Shown here piece by piece: positions 53,767 to 64,000 of a stretch of 64,000 bases of DNA. The position numbers were made by a program, and so were the translations under genes. The stretch is from Albidovulum sediminis (GTDB lineage Bacteria > Pseudomonadota > Alphaproteobacteria > Rhodobacterales > Rhodobacteraceae). The DNA lies in NCBI RefSeq assembly GCF_025380365.1, contig NZ_JAOCQF010000001.1:620001-684000 (forward strand). Reading direction: 5' to 3'. Numbering within the stretch: the stretch's first letter is position 1; the number at the start of each line of letters is the position of its first letter. The notes beneath the pieces were generated by a model that ran no database searches, was not told the origin of the DNA, and worked only from the letters and a program-made list of their open reading frames with translations.

Positions 53767-54183
53767 ATGGCGCGCGGTCTTCTTCCCCTTGCCCTCGTGG
53801 CCGGCCTCATGGCCGGGCCGGGGGCCTGCGCGCCCGCGCCGGCGCCGGCCGAAAGGGGCGAGGCCGCAGCCTTCGCCCCGGCCTATGGCGCGATCGCCGC
53901 GTCGATGCTCGACACCGGGCTTCAGGGCGTGAGGGTGACGATGGAAGGGGCGCGCGGGCCCGCCGACGCCGATGCCTATGCGCGCTGCGCCTCGGTGGGT
54001 TATGCGCTTGGCAACGGCGCGAAATTCCTGCGCCACATCCGCACGAATATCGACGAAGAGGGTGGCATTTGGCACGCGGATGCTGTTTACACCGTCTCGC
54101 CTGATTTGCCCGAAGGGGTGCAGGTGATCGACGCCGAAACGGCGGCGGCCGAATGCGCCGACCAGGGAATACCGACGGTCTGA
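53767..54183 (+). CDS. Putative secreted or lipid-anchored protein of unknown function
   Basis: A 138-residue protein with N-terminal [21 protein letters not shown]; the GPGAC could be a degenerate lipobox with Cys at 21, or a signal peptidase I region. The mature part, [45 protein letters not shown] and [33 protein letters not shown], is unfamiliar. Two mature cysteines could pair. ATG 53767 is 2 nt after the nuoG stop (TGAGCATG). Lies between nuoG and nuoH. Confidence 0.62.
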   Translation: MARGLLPLALVAGLMAGPGACAPAPAPAERGEAAAFAPAYGAIAASMLDTGLQGVRVTMEGARGPADADAYARCASVGYALGNGAKFLRHIRTNIDEEGGIWHADAVYTVSPDLPEGVQVIDAETAAAECADQGIPTV

Positions 54184-54191
54184 GGAACAAC

Positions 54192-55229
54192 ATGGCAGAT
54201 TTTCTTGCGACCCCCTTTGGAACCTTCCTCCTGATCGCGGTGCAGTGTCTGGGGATCATCGCCTTCGTGATGATCTCGCTGCTGTTCCTCGTCTACGGCG
54301 ACCGCAAGATCTGGGCGGCGGTGCAGATGCGGCGCGGCCCGAACGTGGTCGGCCCCTGGGGCATCCTGCAATCGGTCGCGGACGCGCTGAAGTTCGTGGT
54401 CAAGGAGATCGTCCTGCCCGCGGGGTCGGACAAGTTCGTCTTCTTCCTTGCGCCGATGCTGTCGTTCGTGCTGGCAGTGCTGGCCTGGGCGGTGATCCCG
54501 TTCCATCCCGGCTGGGTGCTGGCCGACATCAACGTGGCGATCCTGTTCGTCTTCGCCGTTTCCTCGCTTGAGGTTTACGGCGTGATCATGGGCGGCTGGG
54601 CCTCGAACTCGAAATACCCGTTCCTGGGCAGCCTGCGGTCGGCGGCGCAGATGATCTCCTACGAGGTGTCGCTGGGCCTGATCATCATCGGCATCATCAT
54701 CTCTACCGGCAGCATGAACTTTTCGGCCATCGTCGCGGCGCAGGACGGGGCGTATGGCCTCTTCAACTGGTACTGGCTGCCGCACCTGCCGATGGTGGTC
54801 TTGTTCTTCGTCTCGGCGCTGGCAGAAACCAACCGCCCGCCCTTCGACCTGCCGGAGGCGGAATCGGAACTCGTGGCCGGGTTCATGGTCGAATACTCCT
54901 CCACCCCCTACCTGCTGTTCATGGCCGGCGAGTACATCGCCATCTTCCTGATGTGCGCGCTGATCTCGCTCCTGTTCTTCGGCGGCTGGCTCTCGCCCAT
55001 CCCCGGCATCGCGGACGGCTGGTGGTGGATGGTCGCGAAGATGTGGGTCTTCTTCTTCATGTTCGCCATGGTGAAGGCGATCGTGCCGCGCTACCGCTAC
55101 GACCAGCTCATGCGGATCGGCTGGAAGGTGTTCCTGCCCCTGTCGCTCGGCTGGGTTGTGCTCATCGCGTTCCTGGCAAAATTCGAAGTGCTCGGCGGCT
55201 TCTGGGCCCGCTGGGCGATTGGAGGCTGA
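54192..55229 (+). CDS. nuoH: NADH-quinone oxidoreductase subunit H
   Basis: A 345-residue membrane subunit with eight hydrophobic helices, forming the quinone entry. [27 protein letters not shown] is the family hallmark with its acidic residues, and [33 protein letters not shown] the cytoplasmic loop. ATG 54192 follows TGAGGAAC. One nt after its stop nuoI begins (TGAGATG). Confidence 0.97.
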   Translation: MADFLATPFGTFLLIAVQCLGIIAFVMISLLFLVYGDRKIWAAVQMRRGPNVVGPWGILQSVADALKFVVKEIVLPAGSDKFVFFLAPMLSFVLAVLAWAVIPFHPGWVLADINVAILFVFAVSSLEVYGVIMGGWASNSKYPFLGSLRSAAQMISYEVSLGLIIIGIIISTGSMNFSAIVAAQDGAYGLFNWYWLPHLPMVVLFFVSALAETNRPPFDLPEAESELVAGFMVEYSSTPYLLFMAGEYIAIFLMCALISLLFFGGWLSPIPGIADGWWWMVAKMWVFFFMFAMVKAIVPRYRYDQLMRIGWKVFLPLSLGWVVLIAFLAKFEVLGGFWARWAIGG

Positions 55230-55230
55230 G

Positions 55231-55722
55231 ATGGCGCTCGACTATACCCGCGCGGCGAAATACTTCCTGCTCTTCGATTTCATCAAGGGCTTCGGGCTGG
55301 GCTTCAAGTACTTCTTCGCCCCGAAGGCGACGCTGAACTATCCGCACGAAAAGGGGCCGCTTTCCCCCCGTTTCCGTGGCGAGCACGCGCTGCGCCGCTA
55401 TCCGAACGGCGAGGAACGCTGCATCGCCTGCAAACTGTGCGAGGCGGTCTGCCCCGCCCAGGCGATCACCATCGACGCCGAACCGCGCGAGGATGGCAGC
55501 CGCCGCACCACGCGCTACGACATCGACATGACCAAGTGCATCTACTGCGGCTTCTGCCAGGAAGCCTGCCCGGTCGATGCCATCGTCGAGGGCCCGAACT
55601 TCGAATTCGCCACTGAAACGCGCGAGGAGCTGTTCTACACCAAGGAGAAACTCCTTGAGAACGGCGCCCGCTGGGAAGCCGAGATCGCCCGCAACCTCGA
55701 GATGGACGCGCCCTACAGATGA
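55231..55722 (+). CDS. nuoI: NADH-quinone oxidoreductase subunit I
   Basis: A 163-residue peripheral subunit with two 4Fe-4S clusters (N6a, N6b). Ligands: [16 protein letters not shown] and [16 protein letters not shown], each followed by a distant Pro. The N-terminal amphipathic region [27 protein letters not shown] binds the membrane arm. The stop overlaps the next gene as ATGA. Confidence 0.97.
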   Translation: MALDYTRAAKYFLLFDFIKGFGLGFKYFFAPKATLNYPHEKGPLSPRFRGEHALRRYPNGEERCIACKLCEAVCPAQAITIDAEPREDGSRRTTRYDIDMTKCIYCGFCQEACPVDAIVEGPNFEFATETREELFYTKEKLLENGARWEAEIARNLEMDAPYR

Positions 55723-56141
55723 GCGACGCATTCCAGAAGATGTTCCAGCAGATGATGGAGCAGGGCCAGGACATGGCCCGCGCCCTCAATCCCGCGCTCG
55801 ATAGCTTCAAGGGCTTCGATTTCGCGAAGATGTGGCCGACCATGTCGAAGGACATGATGGAGATGTGGTTCGGCAATACCTTCAACCGCGAGGGGCTCGA
55901 TGCCAAGACGCGGCTTCTCCTGACCATCGGCGCGCTGACCGTCCTTGGCGCGCAGGCCGAGGCGCAGATGAAGATCGCGATCCGCCACGCGCTCGAAGCC
56001 GGGGCGACCCAGCGCGAGATCGCCGAGACGATCTATCAGATGAGCATGTTCGGCGGGCTTCCGGCGATGACGAAGGCGCTGGAGATCGCGCAGGCCGTCT
56101 TCGACGAGGCCGGCAAGACCGAAACGGGGGACAGCGCATGA
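55719..56141 (+). CDS. Carboxymuconolactone decarboxylase family protein
   Basis: A 140-residue protein. Residues 50-125 form a CMD domain: [59 protein letters not shown]. The peroxidase-type Cys-x-x-Cys of AhpD members is missing; no cysteine exists in the protein. It overlaps nuoI and nuoJ by ATGA at both ends, so it is made with complex I, but its role is unexplained: it is not part of the enzyme as known. Confidence 0.85.
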   Translation: MSDAFQKMFQQMMEQGQDMARALNPALDSFKGFDFAKMWPTMSKDMMEMWFGNTFNREGLDAKTRLLLTIGALTVLGAQAEAQMKIAIRHALEAGATQREIAETIYQMSMFGGLPAMTKALEIAQAVFDEAGKTETGDSA

Positions 56142-56746
56142 GCGTGTTTGTTTTCGCCTTCTACCTTTTCGCCATTTCGGCGGTGACGGCGGGCCTTATG
56201 GTGGTGATGAGCCGCAACCCGGTCCATTCGGTCCTCTGGCTGATCCTCGCGTTCCTCTCGTCGGCAGGTCTCTTCGTCCTGATGGGGGCGGAGTTCGTGG
56301 CGATGCTCCTGATGATCGTCTATGTCGGCGCGGTGGCGGTGCTGTTCCTGTTCGTGGTGATGATGCTCGACGTCGATTTCGCCGAACTGAAGGGCGAGAT
56401 GGCGCGCTACATGCCGCTCGGCCTGCTGATCGGGGTGGTGATCCTGATGCAGCTTGGCATTGCCTTCGGCGCCTGGGCGCCTGCGGAGACCGCCGAGTCG
56501 ATGCGCGCGGCAGCCACGCCTGATGGGGTGACGAACACCGCTGCCCTCGGCCTCCTGATCTACGACCAGTATGTCTACCTGTTTCAGGCCGCGGGCCTGA
56601 TCCTGCTGGTCGCGATGATCGGGGCGATCGTGCTGACCATGCGCCACCGCCCGAACGTCAAGCGGCAGGACGTGCTGGCGCAGATGTACCGCGATCCGGC
56701 CAAGGCGATGGAACTGAAGGACGTGAAGCCGGGGCAGGGGCTGTGA
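56138..56746 (+). CDS. nuoJ: NADH-quinone oxidoreductase subunit J
   Basis: A 202-residue membrane subunit with five helices. Conserved [55 protein letters not shown] includes the helix 3 pi-bulge region ([13 protein letters not shown]). C-terminal charged tail follows [13 protein letters not shown]. Start overlaps the CMD-like gene as ATGA. Followed by 39 nt and a foreign gene rather than directly by nuoK. Confidence 0.95.
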   Translation: MSVFVFAFYLFAISAVTAGLMVVMSRNPVHSVLWLILAFLSSAGLFVLMGAEFVAMLLMIVYVGAVAVLFLFVVMMLDVDFAELKGEMARYMPLGLLIGVVILMQLGIAFGAWAPAETAESMRAAATPDGVTNTAALGLLIYDQYVYLFQAAGLILLVAMIGAIVLTMRHRPNVKRQDVLAQMYRDPAKAMELKDVKPGQGL

Positions 56747-56785
56747 GAAGAAAGACGGAAGCGGAGCATACCGGAAGGACGGACT

Positions 56786-57627
<842 letters not shown>

Positions 57628-57633
57628 GGGCAA

Positions 57634-59772
57634 ATGGAAAAGATCATCCTCTTTGCCCCGCTCGTGGGCTCGCTGATCGCGGGCTTCGGCTGGCGCGTGA
57701 TCGGCGAGAAGGGCGCGCAGGCGGTCACGACCGGCCTGCTGTTCCTCGCCTGCCTTCTGTCCTGGGTGGTGTTCCTGGGCTTCGACGGCACCACGCAGCA
57801 CATCCACATCCTCGACTTCATCCGCTCCGGCACGCTCGATACCGCGTGGTCGATCCGGCTCGACCGGCTGACGGCGATCATGCTGATCGTGGTCACCACC
57901 GTCTCGGCGCTGGTGCACCTCTATTCCTGGGGCTACATGGCCCATGACGAGAACTGGGGCCATCACGAGCACTACAAGGCGCGCTTCTTCGCCTACCTGT
58001 CGTTCTTTACTTTCGCGATGCTGGCGCTGGTGACGGCCGACAACCTGGTGCAGATGTTCTTCGGCTGGGAGGGCGTGGGCGTCGCCTCCTACCTGCTGAT
58101 CGGCTTCTACTACAAGAAGGCCAGCGCCAACGCCGCCGCGATCAAGGCCTTCGTGGTCAACCGGGTGGGCGACTTCGGCTTCGCGCTTGGCATCTTCGGG
58201 CTGTTCTTCCTGGTCGACTCGATCTCGATGGACGATGTCTTCGCCGCCGCGCCCGCGCTGGCCGAGACCAACCTGCACTTCCTCTGGACCGAGTGGAACG
58301 CGGCCAACCTTCTGGCCTTCCTCCTCTTCGTCGGCGCCATGGGCAAGTCGGCGCAGCTGTTCCTGCACACCTGGCTTCCCGACGCGATGGAAGGCCCGAC
58401 GCCGGTTTCCGCGCTGATCCACGCCGCGACCATGGTGACGGCAGGGGTGTTCCTCGTCTGCCGGATGTCGCCCTTGTTCGAGTACGCGCCCGAGGCGAAG
58501 GCGTTCGTCATGTATATCGGCGCGGCGACGGCCTTCTTCGCGGCGACCGTGGGCCTGGTGCAGAACGACATCAAGCGCGTCATCGCCTATTCGACCTGTT
58601 CGCAGCTTGGCTACATGTTCGTCGCCGCCGGTGCCGGCATCTATGGTGCCGCGATGTTCCACCTGTTCACGCATGCCTTCTTCAAGGCGATGCTGTTCCT
58701 GGGCGCTGGTTCCGTCATCCACGCGATGCACCACGAACAGGACATGAGGAACTACGGCGCCCTCAGGAAGAAGATCCCGCTGACCTTCTGGGCGATGATG
58801 ATCGGCACTCTGGCCATCACCGGGGTGGGCATTCCGATGACCTCCATCGGTTTCGCGGGCTTCCTGTCGAAGGACGCGATCATCGAGAGCGCGTTTGCAA
58901 GCGGCAACGGCTTTGCCTTCTGGGCGCTGGTGGTCGCGGCCTGCTTCACCTCGTTCTATTCCTGGCGGCTGATATTCCTGACCTTCTACGGAGAGGAGCG
59001 GGGCGATCATCACGCGCATGAACATGCCCACGAAAGCCCCTGGACGATGACCGTGCCGCTGGGCGTGCTGGCCATCGGCGCGGTGCTGGCGGGGATGATC
59101 TGGTACAAGCCCTTCTTCGGCGATCATGAGACGATGGTGCGCTTCTTCGCGCTGCCGCAGCACGAGGTCGCGGCCGAGGCCGGAACCGCGGAAGGCGAGG
59201 CCGCGGCGACCGCCGGGCATGGCACCGAAGCCACGGCAGAAGCGACAACCGAGGCCACGGCCGAGGCCACCACCGAGGCGGCCCCCGCTGAGGGACACAC
59301 CGAAGTCGGCCACGCGCCGCAGGGCGCCATCCTTATGTCGGAGGCGTCGAACACGGTGCTGGACGACGCGCACCATGCGCCCGCCTGGGTCAAGGTATCG
59401 CCCTTCGTGGCGATGATCCTCGGCTTCCTCGTGGCCTGGATATTCTACATCCGCCGGCCCGACCTGCCGCGCGCCTTCGCCGAGAACCAGCCGATCCTCT
59501 ACCGGTTCCTCCTCAACAAGTGGTATTTCGACGAGGTCTACGACGCGATCTTCGTGCGTCCCGCCAAGGCGCTTGGCCGCTTCCTGTGGAAGAAGGGCGA
59601 CGGCGCGGTGATCGACGGCACGATCAACGGCGTGGCGATGGGCCTTGTCCCGGCGCTGACGCGGATCGTGAACCGGGCGCAGTCGGGCTATCTCTTCCAC
59701 TACGCCTTCGCGATGGTGATCGGCATCGCGATCCTTCTCGTCTGGATGACGCTCTCGGGGGGCGCGCACTAA
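57634..59772 (+). CDS. nuoL: NADH-quinone oxidoreductase subunit L
   Basis: A 712-residue antiporter-like subunit, about 100 residues longer than E. coli NuoL. Channel motifs: [66 protein letters not shown] and [34 protein letters not shown]. The extra length is a cytoplasmic or periplasmic loop (about 510-560) rich in Ala, Glu, Thr and His, including two ATAEATTE repeats, before the final lateral helix region. The stop overlaps nuoM as TAATG. Confidence 0.96.
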   Translation: MEKIILFAPLVGSLIAGFGWRVIGEKGAQAVTTGLLFLACLLSWVVFLGFDGTTQHIHILDFIRSGTLDTAWSIRLDRLTAIMLIVVTTVSALVHLYSWGYMAHDENWGHHEHYKARFFAYLSFFTFAMLALVTADNLVQMFFGWEGVGVASYLLIGFYYKKASANAAAIKAFVVNRVGDFGFALGIFGLFFLVDSISMDDVFAAAPALAETNLHFLWTEWNAANLLAFLLFVGAMGKSAQLFLHTWLPDAMEGPTPVSALIHAATMVTAGVFLVCRMSPLFEYAPEAKAFVMYIGAATAFFAATVGLVQNDIKRVIAYSTCSQLGYMFVAAGAGIYGAAMFHLFTHAFFKAMLFLGAGSVIHAMHHEQDMRNYGALRKKIPLTFWAMMIGTLAITGVGIPMTSIGFAGFLSKDAIIESAFASGNGFAFWALVVAACFTSFYSWRLIFLTFYGEERGDHHAHEHAHESPWTMTVPLGVLAIGAVLAGMIWYKPFFGDHETMVRFFALPQHEVAAEAGTAEGEAAATAGHGTEATAEATTEATAEATTEAAPAEGHTEVGHAPQGAILMSEASNTVLDDAHHAPAWVKVSPFVAMILGFLVAWIFYIRRPDLPRAFAENQPILYRFLLNKWYFDEVYDAIFVRPAKALGRFLWKKGDGAVIDGTINGVAMGLVPALTRIVNRAQSGYLFHYAFAMVIGIAILLVWMTLSGGAH

Positions 59773-61310
59773 TGGAAAACCTGCTTTCCATCATCACCTT
59801 CCTGCCCCTCGTCGCGGCGGCGATCCTTGCCTTGTTCCTCAAGGGCGACGATCCGGCGGCGCAGAAGAACGCCAAGTGGGTGGCCCTCTTCGCGACCACG
59901 GCGACCTTCCTCATCTCGCTGTTCCTGCTCACGGGCTTCGACCCCGCCGACACCGGCTTCCAGTTCGTCGAGGAACGCGAATGGATCATGGGGCTGAAGT
60001 ACAAGGTCGGCGTTGATGGGATCTCGGTCCTGTTCGTGCTGCTGACCACGTTCCTGATGCCGATCACGATCCTGTCGACCTGGGAGGTGACGGCCCGCGT
60101 CAAGGAATACATGGTCGCCTTCCTGATCCTCGAAGGGCTGATGATCGGCGTCTTCGTGGCGCTTGACCTTGTCCTCTTCTACCTCTTCTTCGAGGCGGGG
60201 CTGATCCCGATGTTCCTCATCATCGGCATCTGGGGCGGGAAGGAGCGGATCTACGCCGCCTTCAAGTTCTTCCTCTACACCTTCCTCGGCTCGGTCCTGA
60301 TGCTGGTCGCGATGATCGCGATGTATGTGGATGCAGGCACGACCGACATTCCCACGCTCATGGGCCATCCCTTCGGGTCCGAGACCTTCTCGATCCTCGG
60401 CTTCCGCATCATCGGCGGGATGCAGACGCTGCTCTGGATCGCCTTCTTCGCTTCCTTCGCGGTGAAGATGCCGATGTGGCCGGTGCATACCTGGCTGCCG
60501 GACGCCCACGTCCAGGCGCCGACGGCGGGCTCGGTGATCCTGGCGGCCGTGCTTCTGAAGATGGGCGGCTACGGCTTCCTGCGCTTTTCGCTGCCGATGT
60601 TCCCGGTCGCCTCGGACCTGCTTGCGCCCTTCGTCTTCTGGCTGAGCGCGATTGCCATCGTCTACACCTCGCTCGTGGCGCTGGCGCAGTCGGACATGAA
60701 GAAGCTGATCGCCTATTCCTCGGTCGCGCACATGGGGTACGTGACCATGGGCATCTTCGCAGTGAACCAGCAGGGGATCGACGGCGCGATCTTCCAGATG
60801 CTGAGCCACGGCTTCATTTCGGGTGCGCTCTTCCTCTCGGTCGGCGTCATCTACGACCGCATGCACACGCGTGAGATCGACGCCTACGGCGGCCTCGTGA
60901 ACCGGATGCCGGCCTATGCGCTGATCTTCATGTTCTTCACCATGGCGAACGTGGGCCTGCCCGGCACCAGCGGCTTCGTCGGCGAATTCCTGACGCTGAT
61001 GGGGATCTTCCAGGTCAACACCTGGGTCGCGCTGGTCGCGACCTCCGGCGTGATCCTGTCGGCGGCCTATGCGCTCTGGCTTTACCGGCGGGTGATGATG
61101 GGCGAACTGATCAAGGAAAGCCTGAAGGGCATCCGCGACATGACCGCGCGCGAAAAGCTGGTCATGGCGCCCTTGGTCGCCATGACCCTGCTCCTCGGCG
61201 TCTACCCGAGCCTGGTCACCGACCGGATCGGCCCCTCGGTCGAGGCGCTGATCGCAGACTACCGTGCCGACGTGCCGCTGCCCGAGGCAGTGGCCGAAGC
61301 CAGCCACTGA
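59772..61310 (+). CDS. nuoM: NADH-quinone oxidoreductase subunit M
   Basis: A 512-residue antiporter-like proton-pumping subunit. Conserved: [41 protein letters not shown] with the channel Glu, [40 protein letters not shown] with the essential Lys, and [20 protein letters not shown] 59772 overlaps the nuoL stop as TAATG. Followed by nuoN after 13 nt. Confidence 0.97.
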   Translation: MENLLSIITFLPLVAAAILALFLKGDDPAAQKNAKWVALFATTATFLISLFLLTGFDPADTGFQFVEEREWIMGLKYKVGVDGISVLFVLLTTFLMPITILSTWEVTARVKEYMVAFLILEGLMIGVFVALDLVLFYLFFEAGLIPMFLIIGIWGGKERIYAAFKFFLYTFLGSVLMLVAMIAMYVDAGTTDIPTLMGHPFGSETFSILGFRIIGGMQTLLWIAFFASFAVKMPMWPVHTWLPDAHVQAPTAGSVILAAVLLKMGGYGFLRFSLPMFPVASDLLAPFVFWLSAIAIVYTSLVALAQSDMKKLIAYSSVAHMGYVTMGIFAVNQQGIDGAIFQMLSHGFISGALFLSVGVIYDRMHTREIDAYGGLVNRMPAYALIFMFFTMANVGLPGTSGFVGEFLTLMGIFQVNTWVALVATSGVILSAAYALWLYRRVMMGELIKESLKGIRDMTAREKLVMAPLVAMTLLLGVYPSLVTDRIGPSVEALIADYRADVPLPEAVAEASH

Positions 61311-61323
61311 AGGATACCCCGCG

Positions 61324-62763
61324 ATGATCTCCGCAGATTTCTCCGCCGTTCTTCCCGAGGTGCTGCTGGCCATCTTCGCCATGGCCGCGCTTCTTGGCGC
61401 GGTCTGGGGCGGCAAGGACCAGATGACCTCGACGCTGACCTGGGCCACCGCCGCGGTGTTCCTGGGCGTGGCGGCCTGGATCGGCCTTTCGGGCGCGGGC
61501 GATGCGATGGCCTTCGGCGGCGCCTTCGCCGACGACGCCTTCGCGCGCTTTGCCAAGGTCACCGTGCTTCTGGCCGCCGCGGGCGTCCTGGTGATGAGCC
61601 AGGACTACATGGAGCGGCGCGGGCTGGCCCGCTTCGAATACCCCGTCCTGATCACGCTTGCCGTGGTCGGCATGATGATGATGGTCTCGGCGGGGGACCT
61701 CATGTCGCTCTACATGGGGCTGGAGTTGCAGTCGCTATCGCTCTACGTCGTGGCCAGCCTGCGCCGCGACAGCGTGAAATCGACCGAGGCGGGGCTGAAG
61801 TATTTCGTGCTCGGCGCGCTTTCCTCGGGGCTTCTCCTCTATGGTGCCTCGCTGACCTATGGCTACACCGGCACCACGCTCTTCTCCGGCATCCTCGCGA
61901 CGATCGCGGAGGGGCATGTCTCGGTCGGGCTGCTCTTCGGCCTCGTCTTCCTGATCACCGGGCTTGCCTTCAAGGTCTCCGCCGTGCCGTTCCACATGTG
62001 GACGCCGGACGTCTACGAAGGCTCGCCGACGCCGGTGACCGCCTTCTTCGCCACCGCGCCGAAGGTCGCGGCGATGGCGCTTTTCGCGCGCCTCGTCCAT
62101 GACGCCTTCGCCGGCGCCGTCGGCGAATGGAGCCAGGTTATCGCGCTCCTCTCGGTCCTTTCGATGTTCGTCGGCGCCATCGCCGCGATCGGGCAGAAGA
62201 ACATCAAGCGCCTGATGGCCTATTCCTCGATCGCCCACATGGGCTTTGCGCTGATGGGGCTTGCGGCGGGGACGCAGCTTGGCGTGCAGGCGATGCTGAC
62301 CTACATGGCGATCTACGTCGCCATGAACATCGGCACCTTCGCCTTCATCCTGTCGATGGAACGTGACGGCGTGCCGGTCACCGACATCGCCGCGCTGAAC
62401 CAGTTTTCGCGACGCGAGCCGGTCAAGGCGCTGGCGGTGCTGATCCTGATGTTCTCGCTGGCGGGTGTGCCGCCGATGCTGGGCTTCTTCGCGAAATACG
62501 GCGTTCTGCGCGCGGCGCTTGACGCGCAGATGACGCTGCTGGCGCTGGCCGGTGCGGTCGCCTCGGTGATCGGGGCCTTCTACTACCTGCGCATCGTCTA
62601 CTTCATGTACTTCGGGCAGGAGGGCGAGGCGCTCGACAGCCGGATGCCGGCGCCGCAGTGGATCCTGCTGATGGCCTCGGCGGCGGTGATGGTGTTCGGC
62701 GTCATCAACGTCTTCGGGATCGAGGGTGCGGCGGCGGCGGCGGCCGAAGTCCTTGTCCGCTGA
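61324..62763 (+). CDS. nuoN: NADH-quinone oxidoreductase subunit N
   Basis: A 479-residue antiporter-like subunit completing the membrane arm. Conserved blocks: [47 protein letters not shown] with channel Glu and Lys, [37 protein letters not shown] and [31 protein letters not shown]. Starts at ATG 61324. The biotin ligase gene overlaps or abuts its end. Confidence 0.97.
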   Translation: MISADFSAVLPEVLLAIFAMAALLGAVWGGKDQMTSTLTWATAAVFLGVAAWIGLSGAGDAMAFGGAFADDAFARFAKVTVLLAAAGVLVMSQDYMERRGLARFEYPVLITLAVVGMMMMVSAGDLMSLYMGLELQSLSLYVVASLRRDSVKSTEAGLKYFVLGALSSGLLLYGASLTYGYTGTTLFSGILATIAEGHVSVGLLFGLVFLITGLAFKVSAVPFHMWTPDVYEGSPTPVTAFFATAPKVAAMALFARLVHDAFAGAVGEWSQVIALLSVLSMFVGAIAAIGQKNIKRLMAYSSIAHMGFALMGLAAGTQLGVQAMLTYMAIYVAMNIGTFAFILSMERDGVPVTDIAALNQFSRREPVKALAVLILMFSLAGVPPMLGFFAKYGVLRAALDAQMTLLALAGAVASVIGAFYYLRIVYFMYFGQEGEALDSRMPAPQWILLMASAAVMVFGVINVFGIEGAAAAAAEVLVR

Positions 62764-63514
62764 CCCGTCCGCCTGGCCCGAGGGCGTGGCCCGCCACGTC
62801 CTCGCCGAGGTCGACAGCACCAACTCCGAAGCCGCGCGGCTGGCGCCGCACCTGACCCAGCCGACCTGGATCATGGCGCATCGCCAGACCGCCGCCCGCG
62901 GGCGCCGCGGCCGCGCCTGGATCAGCCCCGAGGGCAATTTCGCCGCCACCCTGGTGATGCGCCCGGGCGGAGAACCGGCGCAGGCGGCGCTGCGCAGCTT
63001 CGTGGCCGCGCTGGCGCTTGCCGATGCGCTCGCGCTGGTCGTCGGGCCGGGGGCGGTGATCGCGCTCAAATGGCCGAACGACGTTCTCCTGAACGGCGGC
63101 AAGGTCGCGGGCATCCTCCTGGAAAGCGCGGGCCGGGGCGCCGGCGTCAGCCATCTGGCCATCGGCATCGGCGTCAACCTTGTCGCCGCGCCGCCGAAGG
63201 ACGTGGTCGAGACGGGCGCGCTGCCCCCCGTCTCGCTTCTGGGCGAAACCGGTGTGCGCATCGCGCCGGAGGAGTTCCTGACCTATCTCGCCGCCGCCTT
63301 CGCCCGGTGGGAGGGGCAGTTCGTCACCTTCGGCTTCGCCCCGATCCGCACCGCCTGGCTGGCGCGCGCGGCGAAACTGGGCCAGCCGGTAACCGCGCGC
63401 ACCATGACCGAGACAATCACCGGCACCTTCGATACGCTGGGCGAGGACGGGTCGCTGGTCCTGACGACGCCGGGCGGGCGGCGCGCGATTCCGGCGGCGG
63501 ATGTGTTTTTCTGA
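62753..63514 (+). CDS. birA: Biotin-[acetyl-CoA carboxylase] ligase
   Basis: A 253-residue biotin protein ligase, attaching biotin to carboxylases (for example MccA at 39464). Motifs: [39 protein letters not shown] with the GRGRxG biotinyl-AMP loop (TAARGRRGR), [20 protein letters not shown] and IGIGVNLV. No N-terminal helix-turn-helix domain, so it is a class I ligase that cannot repress. The start is uncertain: TTG 62753 gives the usual short N-terminus and overlaps nuoN by 11 nt; GTG 62726 is the alternative. Confidence 0.92.
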   Translation: MSADPSAWPEGVARHVLAEVDSTNSEAARLAPHLTQPTWIMAHRQTAARGRRGRAWISPEGNFAATLVMRPGGEPAQAALRSFVAALALADALALVVGPGAVIALKWPNDVLLNGGKVAGILLESAGRGAGVSHLAIGIGVNLVAAPPKDVVETGALPPVSLLGETGVRIAPEEFLTYLAAAFARWEGQFVTFGFAPIRTAWLARAAKLGQPVTARTMTETITGTFDTLGEDGSLVLTTPGGRRAIPAADVFF

Positions 63515-63527
63515 GACGGAGGGCGGG

Positions 63528-64000
63528 ATGCTTCTGTGCATCGACTGCGGCAACACCAACACGGTCTTCTCCGTCTGGGACGGTGAAAGCTTCCGCTGCA
63601 CGCTCCGGACCTCGACCGAGCATCAGCGCACGGCCGACCAGTATTTCGTATGGTTCTCGACCCTGATGCAGCACCACCGGGTGCCGGTCGACATCCACGC
63701 CGTCGTCATCTCCTCGACCGTGCCGCGCGTCGTCTTCAACCTGCGCGTCCTCTGCGACCGTTACTTCAACTGCCGCCCGCTGGTTGTCGGCAAGCCCGAC
63801 TGCGCGCTGCCGGTCGCACCGCGCGTCGATCAGGGCACGACCGTCGGCCCCGACCGGCTGGTCAACACGGTGGCGGGCTTCGATCGCCACGGCGGCAACC
63901 TGATCGTGGTCGATTTCGGCACCGCGACGACCTTCGACGTGGTTGATGCCGACGGCGCCTATATCGGCGGTGTGATCGCGCCGGGCGTCAACCTCAGCCT
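63528..64000 (+). CDS. coaX: Type III pantothenate kinase, N-terminal part (cut by window edge)
   Basis: The first 157 codons of a type III pantothenate kinase, phosphorylating pantothenate in the first step of coenzyme A synthesis. P-loop-like MLLCIDCGNTNTVFSVWDG at the start, the potassium/metal region VVISSTVPRV, VGPDRLVNTVAGF and the VVDFGTATTFDVVD catalytic block are present. ATG 63528 follows GACGGAGGGCGGG. Order nuoN-birA-coaX is typical of the group; the partial end prevents full checks. Confidence 0.95.
   Translation, partial: MLLCIDCGNTNTVFSVWDGESFRCTLRTSTEHQRTADQYFVWFSTLMQHHRVPVDIHAVVISSTVPRVVFNLRVLCDRYFNCRPLVVGKPDCALPVAPRVDQGTTVGPDRLVNTVAGFDRHGGNLIVVDFGTATTFDVVDADGAYIGGVIAPGVNLS

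Overview
The window is a stretch of high-GC alphaproteobacterial chromosome, almost certainly from the Rhodobacteraceae (Paracoccus/Rhodobacter/Roseobacter relatives). The evidence is the nuo operon layout with Rhodobacterales-type accessory genes (DUF5333, DUF5337, a tailed NuoE), the nuoN-birA-coaX order at the right end, the leucine-degradation cluster, a full-length PntA, and GC-rich intergenic palindromes of a kind seen throughout this family. I recognise no tRNA, rRNA, CRISPR array, insertion sequence or phage gene. Coding density is high: the longest gene-free gaps are about 233 nt (22265-22497), 232 nt (44442-44673) and 191 nt (36817-37007), and each is described below.

Left part (1-15 kb): the 5' end of pepN (minus); a PPOX-type flavoprotein; an ArsR regulator with two SRPBCC/AHSA1 genes behind a promoter carrying two near-identical 24-bp repeats; malate synthase G with a GlcG/HbpS protein; two secreted fasciclin proteins divergent from an XRE-cupin regulator and a C26 gamma-glutamyl hydrolase; a kynurenine-pathway operon (kynU, a GNAT gene, kynA); a small membrane methyltransferase-like protein; and pntAB ending in a clear terminator.

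Middle part (15-44 kb): a DUF3422 protein; a complete five-gene dipeptide/oligopeptide ABC transporter (minus) divergent from an ArgE-like deacetylase, a DAO-family oxidase and an M20 amidohydrolase, which together look like an uptake-plus-catabolism module for peptides or N-acyl amino acids; two tandem secreted paralogues of unknown function; DUF1810; two divergent GlxA-type AraC regulators; moaA; glmU-glmS-alkD; gph; and the leucine/isovalerate pathway (ivd, mccB, mccA, a GST-like gene, the HMG-CoA lyase gene, liuC). An ompW gene lies on the opposite strand inside that pathway, and a perfect FNR-type box sits in front of it.

Right part (44-64 kb): a complete 14-gene complex I operon, nuoA-N. 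Interleaved with the nuo genes are a 52-residue membrane peptide, a helix-hairpin-helix (HhH) tail on NuoE, a membrane-anchored protein carrying the same HhH module, DUF5337, a three-helix membrane protein, DUF5333, a small lipoprotein-like protein, a carboxymuconolactone-decarboxylase-like protein and a compositionally foreign secreted protein between nuoJ and nuoK. Many junctions are TGATG, ATGA or TAATG overlaps, which implies translational coupling. The operon runs into birA, whose product would biotinylate carboxylases such as the MccA encoded 20 kb upstream, and into coaX, which is cut by the window edge.

The main points of interest are the duplicated HhH module inside the nuo operon, the foreign gene between nuoJ and nuoK, the lower-GC orphan between the leucine and nuo operons, the tandem secreted paralogues, and several palindromic operators visible inside promoters.
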